Source: Paulownia fortunei
Taxonomy: Eukaryota > Streptophyta > Magnoliopsida > Lamiales > Paulowniaceae
Direction of reading: 5' to 3'
DNA: 64,000 nucleotides
Assembly: GCA_019321725.1 (NCBI GenBank)
Contig: JAGSPU010000054.1
Location: forward strand, 1-64,000
The notes below the pieces were generated by a model, which searched no databases, was not told the DNA's origin, and saw nothing but the letters and a program-made list of their open reading frames with translations. The translations under genes and the position numbers were made by a program. Position 1 is the stretch's first letter; each line of letters starts with the position of its first letter. This document shows, piece after piece, positions 24,787-38,277 of the stretch.

Positions 24787-24795
24787 TTTTATATA
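24787..24795 (-). promoter_or_regulatory. TATA box of LOG
   Basis: On the minus strand the sequence is TATATAAAA, 120 bases upstream of the LOG ATG. That spacing leaves a leader of roughly 90 bases, which contains the GA microsatellite. Confidence 0.6.
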
Positions 24796-27700
24796 CCCAC
24801 ATTTAGGAGGCATCAGCCTCTCACCGTCTCTCTCTCTTACCGCATGGTCTAATTTCCTTTGTTTTAGGTGCATTTGAGTACTCTCTCTCTCTAATGTTTT
24901 TTCTTTTTTCAAATTTTGTCTTTGCTCTTACTTACCAAAAGGGTATATACTGTGTCAAAAGTTATGGAATGACATGGCTTGGTTGGTTTATTTAAGCCAA
25001 AAGGTTACTGCTCGGCTACGTGGTTAATTTGAAGAATTGAAGTAACAGAAGTCATCAAGGAAAATGAAAGAAAGTATTTTGAAGATATTTAACAAAAATA
25101 CAACGATTTTGATATTTTTCGATGATTGTGAAAATATTATTTGCAATACTTAATTAGATACGATTAAGAAACTCAAAAGTAACTTTCACATGTGAACTCA
25201 AATGTACAAAATTCGATCCAAAATACAGCACAAACATAATTAATTAGCTATGATCAAATTTTTGACCAAATAATTCAATAAAATATGTCAATGATTAGAC
25301 AAAAATGACTAATTATGAAAATGGGTAGTTGAAATTTGGCTCCCAAGATAGAGCCTTGTAGTTATGATAGTAGAACCCAAAAAAAGCGTCTATACTCTAT
25401 TCATTCACAACTGATTCAAATAAAAATAAAAAAATGATTTTTCAATAAAATTACCTCTAGTTTACGCTTAAATCTCTCGAAATATTTGATTTGCTGCATC
25501 AAGAATATATTGTTGGATGAGAAAAAAAAAAAATAAAAGAGCAAACCCGAAGTCCCAAACTAGTGGAGGACAAACTTGATGAAAAGCGACTTGAGACCCA
25601 CGTGTATTTTGTCTAAACTGATAATATTGAATGTCTACATAAGAGTGATAGTACAATGTTAAAATATGGATAAGATGGTAGTTTTATCAATTCCAACTTC
25701 CCACAAAAGTTTAACTTCAAAAAGTTATTTTTCACTTCTAACCAACTTGTAGGAGTAGTTAAAAGTCAAAACTCTCCCGTTGTCCAAAGAATACTGTTGT
25801 GGTGGGGTTGTGGAGAATGTATGTTTGTAAACTTGAGTTTGAGTTAATTTTAACTAAAAGTGTTTTAAAGTTTGTATGCTATAAAATCAGTTAAATCATG
25901 ATAGAGCGAATACTATTTAATAGATATTGTCAGTTCAAACGCGTTAAATATGAATATCTATGATGGTGAGTGGTGAAGGATGCTCATTTATTGAGTTTGG
26001 TTTCATATTCAGTATACCATGTTAATGAATCGAATTTTTGTTTTATTAAAATTTTAAACTGGTTTGGTTCAATTAGTGCCTCCTGAGTTAAATAATATAT
26101 CGAATTCTTTTTTTATTATCATGGCATTTAGTGCTTTTGAGTCATTTGCAAGATTGCTTGAAGAGGTGCCTAATGCTGTTCTAGTGAGGGGGCTCAAGGT
26201 CGGTTGTTCACTCCATTTCTTGGTGGTCCTTTTTCTTATAGGTTCTTCAGTTGTCCGTTTCCATTAATACTTCTACCCTTCCAGCTGCGTGAAATCGATA
26301 TTTATCCTTGATGTTTAGGTCAGGGTTCTCAGAGATAACGCCAAAGATGTGGAAATGTTTTGTCTCTAAAAGCGAAATTCAACTTTTTCGAGATTGTCTC
26401 TAAGTTGAGAATGTTAAGAATGAGATGATTAGGTCTGATCTGAAGCACAGTAATATCCTCTTAGAGAAGCCTGGAGGTTTTTTTTGGATAAAAAGGCTAT
26501 GATGGTTTAGTCAGCTTTTAAAAGAACTCTAAAAGAATTAGAATTATGAGAAAATGGGTGTTGAAAGGATATATTCTAAAATATGTAAATTAGGAGAAAA
26601 ATATAATATAACGTAGGTTTTGATTTTAATTTTTTAAAAGATAAACGAAGCTTTTTTCAAAACTTAAACTTTATGTAATTTTTAAAATTCGAATACAAAC
26701 TCACTTTGTTTTAAAAAAATATATAAAATATATATTTTTTAAAATAATATTATAATTTTTAAAAAAAATAATATTCTATAAATAAAAATTAAACAAAACA
26801 TATTCGGGGTAAGTGTTTAAAAATAAAAAACTACAATTCGAACATAACATATTTAAATTCAGAATCTGCCATTGTCAACCCTAAGTACATTTTCAAAGGA
26901 TATGCGTATGAAGTGGCAGACAAAGTGTTGTACTATCCACATAATAGAGTGTACCACACTATAGTTTGTGGGCGTGGTGATAATAAATAGTAACCTATTT
27001 ACACGTTTGCCCATGCACATAAGAAACGTGATAAAATAACTCAAAAGGGTTAATATTTAGTTACCTCGTCCAGCAGTTAACCCCATTTTCTCAGCCAATT
27101 ACATTCAGGGTTACACCATAGACATAGACTAAACATCGGCCAATTCATGTAAGTTTTTAATTCTAAAATAAAATTCATAAAAGTTAGGATTGAGGTTTTT
27201 AGCATGCTAAGGAATAATTGTAGGTCTACATCATAAACAAAACTTTAGGATAGAAGATTAAATTAAAGAAAACAAAACAATCATTAGCATTTTCAAATAG
27301 GCAACTTTTAGATTGATAGGTAAAAGGAAGAGGGATAGTTATTATGCTTGTGTGTTGAGGGAGAGAAAATTGTGTTTAAACCTTATATAATGCTGCGGAG
27401 GGTATTTTTGTACTAGAATTTTGAAACAATTATATTCCACATCAACTTTCTCATGGAAATGTATTTAACATTGTACTAAATTATTGGGGAGGGCATTTTG
27501 TACAATAATTTTTGAAATAATGTCACATCAATTTCCCACAGGAGGACAAATCAGCAGATATCAACCCAAGGGGTAGTAAATAGTATGTTGACACGTTTAG
27601 GTTGTAAATGTAGCACCTTATATTTCAACACAAAATGATGATAATTTTTTAATTCAATTTGATTATTAAAAAAATAATATATATATATATATTAAATTAT

Positions 27701-30700
27701 TTAATTTTAATTTATATTCAATTCAATTAAAATAAATTTGAATAATAATATATTTGAACCTACTTAATTCAAATAGATTTACACCCTTATTTGTATTAAA
27801 ATTCTATAATGAACTGGATAGAATCTATCACACTTAATTGTTGGTAATATTCATATTACATATTATATATGATACATTTGATATATAAAAATAAATAAAA
27901 TATTTAAATAATAAATTTATACAAAATATATTTATATCAAATCTAACTTCAAATACTCCTAATTGCCTCAACATATCCATGTATCAAGGACCAATGATTG
28001 AAAAAATTAGCAGATGCAAAGAAAAGGGCAAAGTAGGAAATATGTGGTGAAGGAAGTATTTTTTTTAATCTTCAATTCTCAAGAAATGTCAATCAGTCAA
28101 AGAGCATAAATCAAGCAAAAAGTGCAATCATTATATTGTCAGTGTAAACATCGAGTCACACCCCCATCTAAGTTAAGTTCTTTCCACATTTTCCAATCTC
28201 GTCATTTCAACACCTTCCTTTGTCGGAAAAGTGTAATTTCACCTGTCCCTCCTCCTACGCAAATTAAATGCTTTTTCTTTAATTGATTTTATGATCAGAA
28301 TAAGAGAAAAAATTCTAACAGCATATTATTCGATGTAATAAAATCTTAGAGACGAAAGAATTACTACTAAATAGCTAAAAGACTTTTGAAAATGTCAAAT
28401 TCAGAATTATTTTTTCTTGTTACAATGGCGGAAAAATTTATAAAATAATATTTCCAGGAAAAGCAAATAGAAATCTTAACAAGATTGGTCGGTTTTAGAA
28501 ATTTGGCCATCGTAAATCTAGTAATGTCATCCCAATTAAATTTATTTCTTTGTATTGCAATTTGAGCCTTGTGTACTTGTTTTGCAAACTATGCTTTTTT
28601 TTTTTCTTTTTTTGGTGTGTGTTTTTTAATAATTGAACTCCAAAATAGTAGAATCCATACTATAATCTAATGTATACTAGAAATTGAATTTCAGCTCCCG
28701 CTTGAAGTGATGTAGTAATAAAACGCTTGAAACATTTATTTGGGTTTGTGGTTCGATTTCCACATAAAACACTTTGATCCTTGTGGATGGGCTTTTAAAT
28801 CTCAAGGGGGAGTCTCTTTAGCCTGACATAAGTCACTATAAAAGAATCCACTCCATATATATATAAGTTGCTGTCATTGCCAATATTTACTTAATGGTGC
28901 AATTATGAGAAGGTCGGCCACTCCACAATTAATCAATGCAAAAGTGAATACTTATAGTATAAAAATAAAATCTAAAAATATAAATTCCAATTAAATGTCT
29001 CATTTATAAAAAATATGATAGTTGAAAAATAAATACCACAGTGAATATAAATATACTGAGTATAAATAACAAAAAAAATTAATGGGATTATAAATTTGTT
29101 AGTGTACAACTCTTCCAACCATTGCTATTTTGGGTAATATTCACAACATTTTTCTTGAAATTTGAAACCCACCAAGTATAATTTCAACCATACCCAGGCA
29201 TCTTCCCCATCTGCCATTTCTAAATAATCTGACAGCTTGACAAATTTTAAGATTGGATTGATTTCCCATAATTTTTGCTCCACAATTTGGAAACATATTC
29301 TCTCCATACTCCAAACCCTGTTTTAAAACTGGAAAGTAAACACTATCTGATTATTCAAAGACTTGTGAAATCAACTTACACGAGACTCTCATACGATAAA
29401 TTATTTTCAAAAATATTAAGCATCTTGCTGGTCTTAGCTTCCAATTATATACTTGGTTAAGTGTTAAGATACTATAAGATCTTAATCGTGCAAGATGCAA
29501 TCTTCAATTTACTTCACAGAGAAGAAGATACTGTATCCCTTTGTATCCACAAGATTTTCAAGTAGTCAAATCTTTATACTTTACAAATAAAAATTACCAA
29601 TAATATTATTTGATAAGCTAAAAAAACACATTTAGTTTCCATCACAGATTTTCTACTCCCTAAATAATTAAGCTTATTTTCTTAAATTAATGTTTATGTT
29701 GCATTTTTATTCATAACAAGGATCTGGTATGATTTAGCCAAGTTTAATATAACCATGAGATAAGACCAAGATAATGTTAACGAGCTGATTTTATTTCCAT
29801 TTATTATGTGAACTAAAACAAAATGCTAAGCACATACACGGACACGCACCCTAGATATTGCACACATTAAATGGTGTTTTTTTTTTTTTTTTTCTTTAAG
29901 AAAATCATTGAATACATATCAATCATTATATTTAAATATCAAATTTATAAAAACAAACAAACATAAAAATTTCAAATGTAAGAAACTCCTATAGAAGTAG
30001 ACTAACCACCCCACTATCCAAGTAGACTACAACTACATCATCTATAACATCAAAGTTAGATGCAAAAAAAACTAGGACTAACGTCCGCAGAAGTAGGACT
30101 CCAATCCATGGCCTCTTGGGTCGTGGGGCTTCATTATTATCATTCAACAAAACCTTACCAATATATTAAATGGTTTTAATCACTTAGAACTAAAAATAGT
30201 AATAGCCTATCTTACACATTCTTTAGCATCTAACAATGAGATCACATGCCTGGAAAATTGGCACAGCAATTTCTAGGGCTCTGCATCACCCTGGTTCACT
30301 TAATACATGTAGTCACATAAGATTTATCTGCAGCTCAATCTCAGGTAAGTAAATTCTAGGTTTTGAAAATCCAACACTTTTAACTCCTTTTTTATAGTTA
30401 TCCGGACAACAGAAATGAGTGCTCTCTCTTTTCTGAAACTAAATGTCAGTACGCGTTAAAAGTTTAAACGTGTTATGGCGGGTGATATTGTCAAAACAAT
30501 TCTTATAGTTACCAGAGCAACTTTTTTTCTATTTTTTCTAAAAAGGGGCAACTGAACAATGCACATTTAACCATAGAAGAGGCATTACGGCTCCAAAAGG
30601 ATCTTGTGCCCATGGGCTTCGCACATGACTTTCACTATCTTTCTTCCACTGTCGAGAATAGTCAGGAAAAGGAAAATGGGAAAACATCTGGAGCATGGCA

Positions 30701-31331
30701 AAATCATATGAATCTTATACGCCTGATTAATCTCATTACTTATAATGTATGAGATTTACGCCAAATAAAAGCCATAAATAAACTAATCTCTCAACTGATG
30801 ATGAAGAAACTGTGTAGAATCACATCTTACGAAGAATTCAGGAGACGGCGCGTATATAGTGCATTCCTTCACTCACTCGTACTCATGGCATTTGAGAGGG
30901 ATGGACATTTGACAATGTTTATCGTGTTATGAAAATAAAGAATAACAGAATTGTTGTGGCACGGAAGGAGAACACAATGAAGGGTAAAATTGACAATGAA
31001 GGCAAGTTTTTGGCAATATGGGAGTTGTTCTAGCATTATCAGTGGCGGTGAGTTATAAGAGGTATTGAGGAGGTCCAAAGATCAATATATTGATATATAT
31101 ATATATATATAGCTAAAATCCAATCATTTCTTTCACCGTCTGGAATCAAAACTCAGTAACCTAGCATGACAAAAACACACTTTCTTTGTCGTGAATACCA
31201 ACATTTAAGGCCACAATTATGCACGAGGATAATATAAAGTTCAAAATGACAATCACACCCTACTGAACAAATGGAGCACAATTTCATCCATAAGACCAGG
31301 AGAAAATAAGTATTCCCAGACCCATACATCC
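24796..31331. other. Intergenic between LOG promoter and TAF15-type 3' end
   Basis: This is 6.5 kb of AT-rich DNA with no supported gene. The short open frames at 26064-26267, 25468-25656 and 30869-31078 have random-looking composition. A SINE-like fragment lies at about 28704-28830. A run of T is seen near 29878-29894 and a TA microsatellite at about 31086-31111. The last few hundred bases probably include the 3' untranslated region of the minus-strand gene. Confidence 0.55.
28704..28830 (+). mobile_element. SINE-like (tRNA-derived) fragment
   Basis: GTGGTTCGATTTCCAC at 28748-28763 is a strong match to a tRNA-type B box with its T-stem closing pairs. An A-box-like word lies some 40 bases upstream (about 28709-28720). 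No full tRNA cloverleaf can be folded, so a tRNA-derived SINE relic is more likely than a tRNA gene. The ends are not defined. Confidence 0.3.
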
Positions 31332-34300
31332 TCAACTGTAATAGCTGCGGTCCCAATCACGTTCTCGTTCCTGCCCATATTCTCTGTCTTGATCATACTC
31401 ATAACCTCGATCTCTATCTCTCTGCCTATCGTATTCTCTACTTCGATGCCTGTCCCTCTCCCTCTCATCACGTTCTCGTTCCTGCCCATATTCTCTGTCT
31501 CGATCATACTCATAACCTCGATCTCTATCTCTCTGCCTATCGTATTCTCTACTTCGATGCCTGTCCTCTCCCTCTCATCACGTTCTCTTCCCTGTCCTTA
31601 CTTCTTTCTCTTCTATCCCTGTTACCTGCACCTGTCAATATCATTGCCAAATTTCAATGAAACAAGAATTTGTTTTTCATTTAGGAGTGAGCATCCATAT
31701 TCACAAGAAATCAAATACACTTAATAATGCAAGGAGAACCCCTAAACCCAAAATAATAGGTTTTTGGCTCGGTATACTATTGGACAAACTGTTTGATCAA
31801 ATGTTTTTGCAACAAAAATGCTAAATCCCTTAAGTTCACTAACGTAATTACTATATTAGACCCAACACAACTGCTCCCTTTGGATAACCATGGGAGCTTA
31901 TGAACCTCATACTAGTTAACTATTCCTCCCTGGTCATTGGCAAACCTGTGCACTGCCAAACCCACCGCTAATCATTATTTCAACATATCAGGCAATTCAA
32001 AGTTTAATACCATTTTCTCCATGACTGCCAATGTCTTTTGCCAACTAAATATTCTCTAACATGGAATTTTACAAGCCAAATGTTGCATTTTTTGCGGGGT
32101 GGGGGTGGGTAGGAAATCTATAAAAACGCCACCATATGACTCTAAATAAGGACAACTAAAAGAGGGCGACTTCTATCAATGAAGCTATATGAATATGAAG
32201 TTCGGATGATCACCACTCTTTCAAAGTTGTCTTTCTAAAAAATATTTGAACAAAGCTGGGAGGAAATGAGTGCAGAGCAGTGATTGCATTAGACTGATAT
32301 CCTGGTTGAGTATAAGGAGTTGGATGAAGCAGACTATTGGAAAAGGATACGAACTATGTCATCTATGAATCAAAATTTCAACTATTATAAGCAATTCAAA
32401 GCATAATTAAACTATAGGATTATGAGAATAGTTATGAGTAAATCTATACTACTACAGGAAGAATTAAGTATACTAATTACAATATCATGCATGCTAAGGT
32501 AAAGTGAGCAGTTTTGCATTTGCACACTTGACACTGACATAGGATGCTGTGAATGTACAAGTGAAGAAAGGGGATATAAAACTCTTATTTTTGGGCACTC
32601 AAAGGATACTCTACCAATGAACGAATTCAACCGAACAGATAAGGTAATCTTGTCCAGAAATTCAGGCACCCCAAATCTTAAAAGTTTGGATGCTCAAGCA
32701 TTATATTAACTGATTCTTATTAATGGCATTTTAAAACTGCAGAAAGCCAGATAGCACAATAGCGTGCGATTTCAGTTGTTTAGATTCAAAAGCCAGAAAC
32801 AAATAGGTTATTTTTGCCCAGAGATCTATCAAGATGAGAAAGACCAAATGGGGGCAGAAATGATCTAACATATTTCCTAATTGTAGATACCCAGAGAAGC
32901 ATCATAAACTAGAGGAAGCAAACTAAGCTATATCTTCCTCATTTCTGAAAACTTCTGTTCCTACATGAAAACATCCCAATTCTTGGGATCATTATTAAAA
33001 AGCCATCTCGGAATTTTCAAAGTTAAAATAGATTCACAACAGAACAATGTACCTCCAGCACACATACAAGCTCTACCACGCTGTTTGCTGAGAGGTAACA
33101 TTTCTGTTCATTTAGTTCCATCCAGCTTTTTCAATAATGTTCTATTGCTATGTCTCTAAGTATTAGTCTACTGAAAGTAGAAAGAAAATAACAAATAGAA
33201 GAAACTACTGCAAAATCAACATTTAGCCACCTGGGATAAGTGCAAAACAAATCATGTATGAGTTACGCAGATTGGGGTGCTCATAATTCGGTTAACCAGC
33301 CGAACCGAACTGAAACCGAACCAAAAATTTCCATTCGGTTTTCGAATTTTCATTTTCCAAAATTTTGATTTTCGGTTCGGTTTCGGTTTTTTTATGTTGG
33401 TTAATCAAACAAACCGAAAACCGAATTCTATTTTTATATATTTATATATATATTTATTTTATACTATTTTTATGTTAAAATAATATTTAAGTACTTGTTA
33501 TTTAGTTTTATACTATTTTTTATGTTTTTCTCATCCAAACTATAATAATAAATAAAAATATATATTTCTAATTCTATTATTAATTTTTATCTTTTTATTT
33601 TATTTTTTATAAAATTCGGTTAACCAAAAACGAACCGAAAAATAAAAAAAATCAGATATAATCGAACCGAACTAATTAATTTGGTTCGGTTCGGTTTTCG
33701 ATTTAAGATTTTGACCAATTCGGTTCGGTTCAGTTCTACCGAATGAGCACCCCTATGCAGATGCCAAAAGACAAAAAGGACTTGTGTAGACAAATTACGT
33801 CTATCAGCTGGCTATTTTTACATCAAGCTAGACTAGCAGAAAACACAAAGCAGGTATCCACTGGATTGGGCAATCATACCTATTTGTCTCATGCAATGTG
33901 CGTACTTAGGACCGATGAGTAATGTTGTAAAAATCAATGACATTGTTTCAGGCAGGACAACAAAATCCATTAAAGTACCTAGTTCCTCAACCTCCCACCC
34001 TGCACGTCCAACACCAGGAACGCCCAGAGCCATTTCAGCTTGCTGTGTTTTTGCACGGAACTTTTTCTTAAGATTGCCAAACTCATCATACATTTCACCA
34101 TCATCCTGCGATCATGAACACTCATATTTATTGCCTCAAATTATATTGAACCATAATTCTAAAGAAAGTTGAGAATTACTTCTTCAGCCTCTCGTCGGCG
34201 CCGTTTTGTCTCTTCGATTTCTTCTTCGTCCAGTTCTTTGTAGCCTCCACCACGTCCTCCTCTAAATCAAAAGTCAAAAGGGGACCAACATCAGTATCCA

Positions 34301-37300
34301 GCAAAGAACTACATGCATATTTATACAGAGAAAAAGAAACAGATCCCAAAGCCCTCTCTCTTTCTTTCACCCTACAGCCCAAATAAATATTAAGAAGAAA
34401 AAGAAAGTTAATTTGAGGGCCAGAAAAGGGCAATATGCATAATCATCAATTGCTGTATGCTTTTTTGGAAACAAATTCGTCCCAGACAAACAAAAAAGTT
34501 GAAAAAACCATCTGAAAATCCTTGAACGAGAAAATTTGAGTGAGTGCAATGAAAGACATCATGTTTCAATATTAAAAATACCCATAGAATGTATATATAT
34601 AAGTAACAATTCTATATGGTTGCGTTTTTTGGAATTGAGAAAAGGATTTGGCGCTATGGATTTCAAAAGACTCCAATATTAGTGGATTTGAAATCTATCA
34701 TAACATTTGAGAAAATAACTCAAATTGGTTATTAAAAGATTTGATATCCATAGTAATTGAATCTTACCAAACAAGTGTACAGGATTTGCTATTATAGATT
34801 TGAAATCCTTAGCCCCACTCAATCCAAATGCAATCTAAAGGAATTAATACAGCAGGAAGCTAAAAAGATGAAAATGCAATATCCACATACCTTACACCTT
34901 CCTCACTAATTCCAGGTTTATTGGTATTGCAGATGTTGCATTTTGTGCGCTTTGCCCAATTAATGTTTCCGCACCTGAATCAACAATTCACAAACTAAGT
35001 AGAAAGGCAAAATACAAAAATATGCTTGAAATTATTGAACAAAGGGACCGTGAACACCACTATATAGTATAAACAGCATCGGAGGCATCACAACAAAGTG
35101 AGCGTCGTAAGAAGAGAAGCGAATTCAATTAATTCATACTTGCATTAACAAGGACCACGAGAAAGATACCATGATAAAGAACTATAATAGGAACCAGCAG
35201 CAACAAAATATATTGACATATAATTCAATCAAAACCAAATGACTACCATTTTAGGCACAAAAAAATGAAAAAGAACACATCACCACTCCAAGCCTTCTTT
35301 CCTTCACAGCATAAGAATGCTGGAAGAACCTTCACAGAAAAGATCATCCATAGTGAAATCATTGTATCCTGACAACCTTTCTCAAAAGTCCATACAAAAG
35401 ATCCTAGCAACAATGCATAAGATACATGTTGGGTTTCCAACTAAACCCGGATCTGGTTTCTTTCTACATGATATTTAGATTTATAATCAAGTAATACCCA
35501 TACAAACTGAGACTTACAAATTCCAAAACTGACACTATAAATGACAGTTAAAATATATGGGTCATTGTTAATCTATTGCCTAGTCAGTGAATATACAACA
35601 ACTGGTACAATTATGCTTATTGGATAAGAAACTTCAATACACCCCTATAATCACATTAGCAGCAGGTTAAGAAATACTAAGGCATCTTTTCCTACTGCAT
35701 CCCATGTTCCAGAGGAATTTATCTCTACTTTGGCAGAAGTTAACTGCTAGGAGTCATAAGAATTAAAAACTGCCCATGTTTTAGACATATACCCAATGCA
35801 TTAACCACTAACTTTTACTTTTCAGACAGTTTTGTCCTATTTGCAGCTATCACAATAAATTCAACTGCCATAGTGATTATCCCCTTTGTAGAGGGACTGC
35901 TCTACCTCTTTATAGGTCTTATTACATGTGCAAATAATATATGTTCTACATTTTAATACATATATCTCAACTTATATAATTCTCCAGCAAATTAGTCAGG
36001 TCAGATGCAATAACTTTAAGATATAATGATGTGCTCAAATGTAGGAATGAGTTAAATTTATCCTCCAGTATGGATTGAAGGACCAAAGCAAGTTAAATTA
36101 TCCTCCAGCATAGATTGATGGAACAAAGTAAACAATTATTCCCTCTGTTTTAAATTTATGACTCCTATTCGTTTTGGGACATCCTAAAATAAGACTCCAT
36201 TTTCTAAACTCGAAATTATTTTCCCATAAATACCCTCTCACTAAGGTTTAGTAATGATGTGACATACTAACTATCAACCACTATTTTTATGGTCAATTTT
36301 ATACTAAAAACTTCACTTTTTCAACTCTCATTTAAACTCCTGGAACTCCTGGACACTCCAGTCAAACTAGATAAATAATTTTCGGACTGAGGAGTAATCA
36401 TAAGCACCGCCAGAAATGAAACCTGCCTAAGAAGAGAATATTTGGTTGCTCAGGCAGCAGAACATGAACATTAGTGATCCAAAGAGTATGTCTTCTAATT
36501 ACTTTAGTTCCTAAAGACTTCAACTTATGGAATTTCCCTTTATTTGCATAAACATCGTCTCCGTATAATACTCTAACTGCAGCAGCAGTCCAACTCCATA
36601 ACATGTCTTGTGCAATCAAGTAGATTGTTTCACATAATGTTTTAGGATTTTCTAATACCTAACGCAAGATAAATGATCAACTTACTAAAACTATTCTATA
36701 AACCTAAAAACCACAAAATTAATAACTCTTAAATTAGGTAAGAAACCACCAGCATGCGCTTTACTCCTTCGTTCTAAGAAATAGCATAATAGAAAGGCCA
36801 AAATTCCACGCAAAAAATGCAGGTACTCCACACTCCCTTGAACTTCGATGCCCCAATTAAGACATGGTTGATTAAAGTTCCAAGTAACAAGGCACACTTG
36901 AATATATGACTTTCTTATCCTCCTAAGTTTGACAAGCTAGAGTGCATGAGAAGTTCTACCCCTAAACATCATTTATTTAGCCAGGAAAACAATAATTATA
37001 TACCTTCAGACAAACTAAACCACCAAACATCATTTGAATGAGAATAGAGAAGTATTGAAAATTGGGGGGGAGATAAGTGTAGCAAAGCCATACACATTCT
37101 TACATTGGGCAAGGCCAATCATTTGGACCAAAAAGCCCTCCTCCAGAAGCACCAACTGCACTAGTATTGCCCCTAAATCATGCCCACCGTGCCCCCTTCC
37201 TCGGCCACCACCAGAGGCTCCACTACCGGAGGCTCCAGCAGGACGTGCAGTTCCACAACGGTTGCACACACCTCGAAATGCAAAGTTTACATTGCCACAA

Positions 37301-38276
37301 CTGTTTCCACCACAAAGTATAAGAAACTGTTTGCACAGCCAGTTTGTGGGTGAAACATGAAAAGATCAGTAAAACAGAAAGAATGAGCTGCTCACCAATA
37401 ATCACATCACAGACCTTGTATTCGAACACAACCAATCTCCATCTTGTTGCCATGCTTTCCCCACAGCATCACCTCGACCTCTACCTCTTCCACCCTCACC
37501 ATTCACATCCCTAGCTCCTTCCTCCAGTCCATTGAGATTACTACTTATAACTTGATCAGCAGCATGATTCCCCGTGTCATCTTTACTCTTTGACTCCGCC
37601 AGAAAGACTCCAATTGTGGCTCCATGGAAATCATTGTTGTTGAACCATTCAACAGCAGCTAATGCAGCATGTGGATCCTCATACGTGACTGTGGCATCTC
37701 CTTTGGGCTCATTTGTCACTTTATCACGGTATATCCATATCTTGGGACGCCCACTTCGTTTGTCTTTCTATGGAGCAGAAGTACACTTCAGTCTAGAAGC
37801 CACTAACCAAATAAAGCATGTCCAAATGCACATACATACATACACACATGAGGCACATAGACATACCATTAAATGGGCAAACATGAAAACATGGACTGAT
37901 GAAAGGACACTTCCTAATTATTGGGCTAGGTTTGTGATGACCAAAAAAGGAATTGGCTATGGAGTCTTAAAATAAATTATATATGAACACACACACTCTG
38001 CTTACAGTAACACGAAATATGTACATCTTAAGTGACAACCAATCACAGCAATCACTAAAAAAGACGACAGATATCCAAGGCAACTTGTTAAGGGAGAAAT
38101 AAAGAAGAAAGAAAGTTGTAACAAAATTACAAGCAATACCTCATGAGAAGCCATACCTTTAGCAAGCCAATAGTACCAAAGTGCTCAGCCAACATATTCT
38201 CATCAGTTCCAAAAGGCAAGTTACAAACATAAACAGACCCGTTCGTGGGGGCTCCTATTCCCGAATAGTTTGCCAT
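31332..38276 (-). CDS. TAF15B: TAF15/TAF15b-like RNA-binding protein (RRM + two RanBP2 zinc fingers)
   Basis: This is a FET-family-like nuclear RNA-binding protein, a TFIID-associated factor in name; plant TAF15b acts in autonomous-pathway flowering and immunity. Coding exons: 38276-38157, 37767-37415, 37300-37104, 34974-34891, 34261-34180, 34105-33979, 31631-31332, about 421 residues, like Arabidopsis TAF15b. Order: RRM from residue 13 (SVYVCNLPFGTDENMLAEHF; KGDATVTYEDPHAALAAVEW), an RG-rich linker, a first RanBP2 finger (DWLC...SCGNVNFAFRGVCNRCG), an RGG patch, a second finger (WPCPMCGNINWAKRTKCNIC), an acidic-basic helix (KELDEEEIEETKRRRREAEE), a segment GNLKKKFRAKTQQAE, and a C-terminal Arg/Asp/Glu-rich tail with two 37-residue repeats ending WDRSYYS. 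Three single bases are missing: one G in exon 3 (about 37170) and two in the tail (about 31565 and 31591). Introns 3 and 6 exceed 2 kb and carry MITEs. Confidence 0.92.
31357..31577 (-). repeat. 111-bp tandem repeat coding for 37 residues
   Basis: Two in-frame copies (31357-31467 and 31468-31577) in the last TAF15-type exon encode near-identical units rich in Arg, Asp, Glu and Tyr (for example REYDRQRDRDRGYEYD). The upstream copy lacks one base, TGTCCTCTCC against TGTCCCTCTCC in the other copy. This is internal evidence that the missing base is an error or a fresh deletion. The low divergence suggests a recent duplication. Confidence 0.85.
33273..33754. mobile_element. hAT-like MITE in TAF15-type intron 6
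   Basis: A 482-bp element starts TGGGGTGCTCAT and ends ATGAGCACCCCT. It is flanked by an 8-bp target duplication with one difference (ACGCAGAT at 33265-33272, ATGCAGAT at 33755-33762). Both arms are built from TTCGGTTCGG and AACCGAACC words, giving a long potential hairpin, and the centre is AT-rich. The TIR type and 8-bp duplication are those of hAT elements. No transposase is encoded. Confidence 0.8.
34618..34835. mobile_element. MITE in TAF15-type intron 4, related to 13418-13607
   Basis: It starts GGTTGCGTTTTTTGGAATTG and ends AATCCAAATGCAATC, inverse of each other with mismatches. Like the copy in BAS1 intron 2 it contains GATTTGAAATC words and AGCCCCA near the right end. It lies between exons 5 and 4 of the minus-strand gene. 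It has no coding capacity. Confidence 0.55.
36139..36394. mobile_element. Stowaway-like MITE in TAF15-type intron 3
   Basis: A 256-bp element starts TTCCCTCTGTTTTAAATTTA and ends, reversed, CTCCTCAGTCCGAAAATTAT. TA lies on both sides (36137-36138 and 36395-36396). The CTCCCTCYGT-type terminus, TA target and internal words GGGACATCCTAAAATAAGACTCC are typical of Tc1/mariner-derived Stowaway MITEs. Relatives lie at 47796-48075 and 50192-50528. Confidence 0.7.
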
Positions 38277-38277
38277 T

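Noticed and set aside
28748..28763. Possible tRNA gene around a strong B box
   Set aside because: No acceptor, D or anticodon stems could be folded upstream; a SINE relic explains it better.
36146..36200. Possible coding or regulatory block in TAF15-type intron 3
   Set aside because: It is the left end of a Stowaway-like MITE with TA on both sides.
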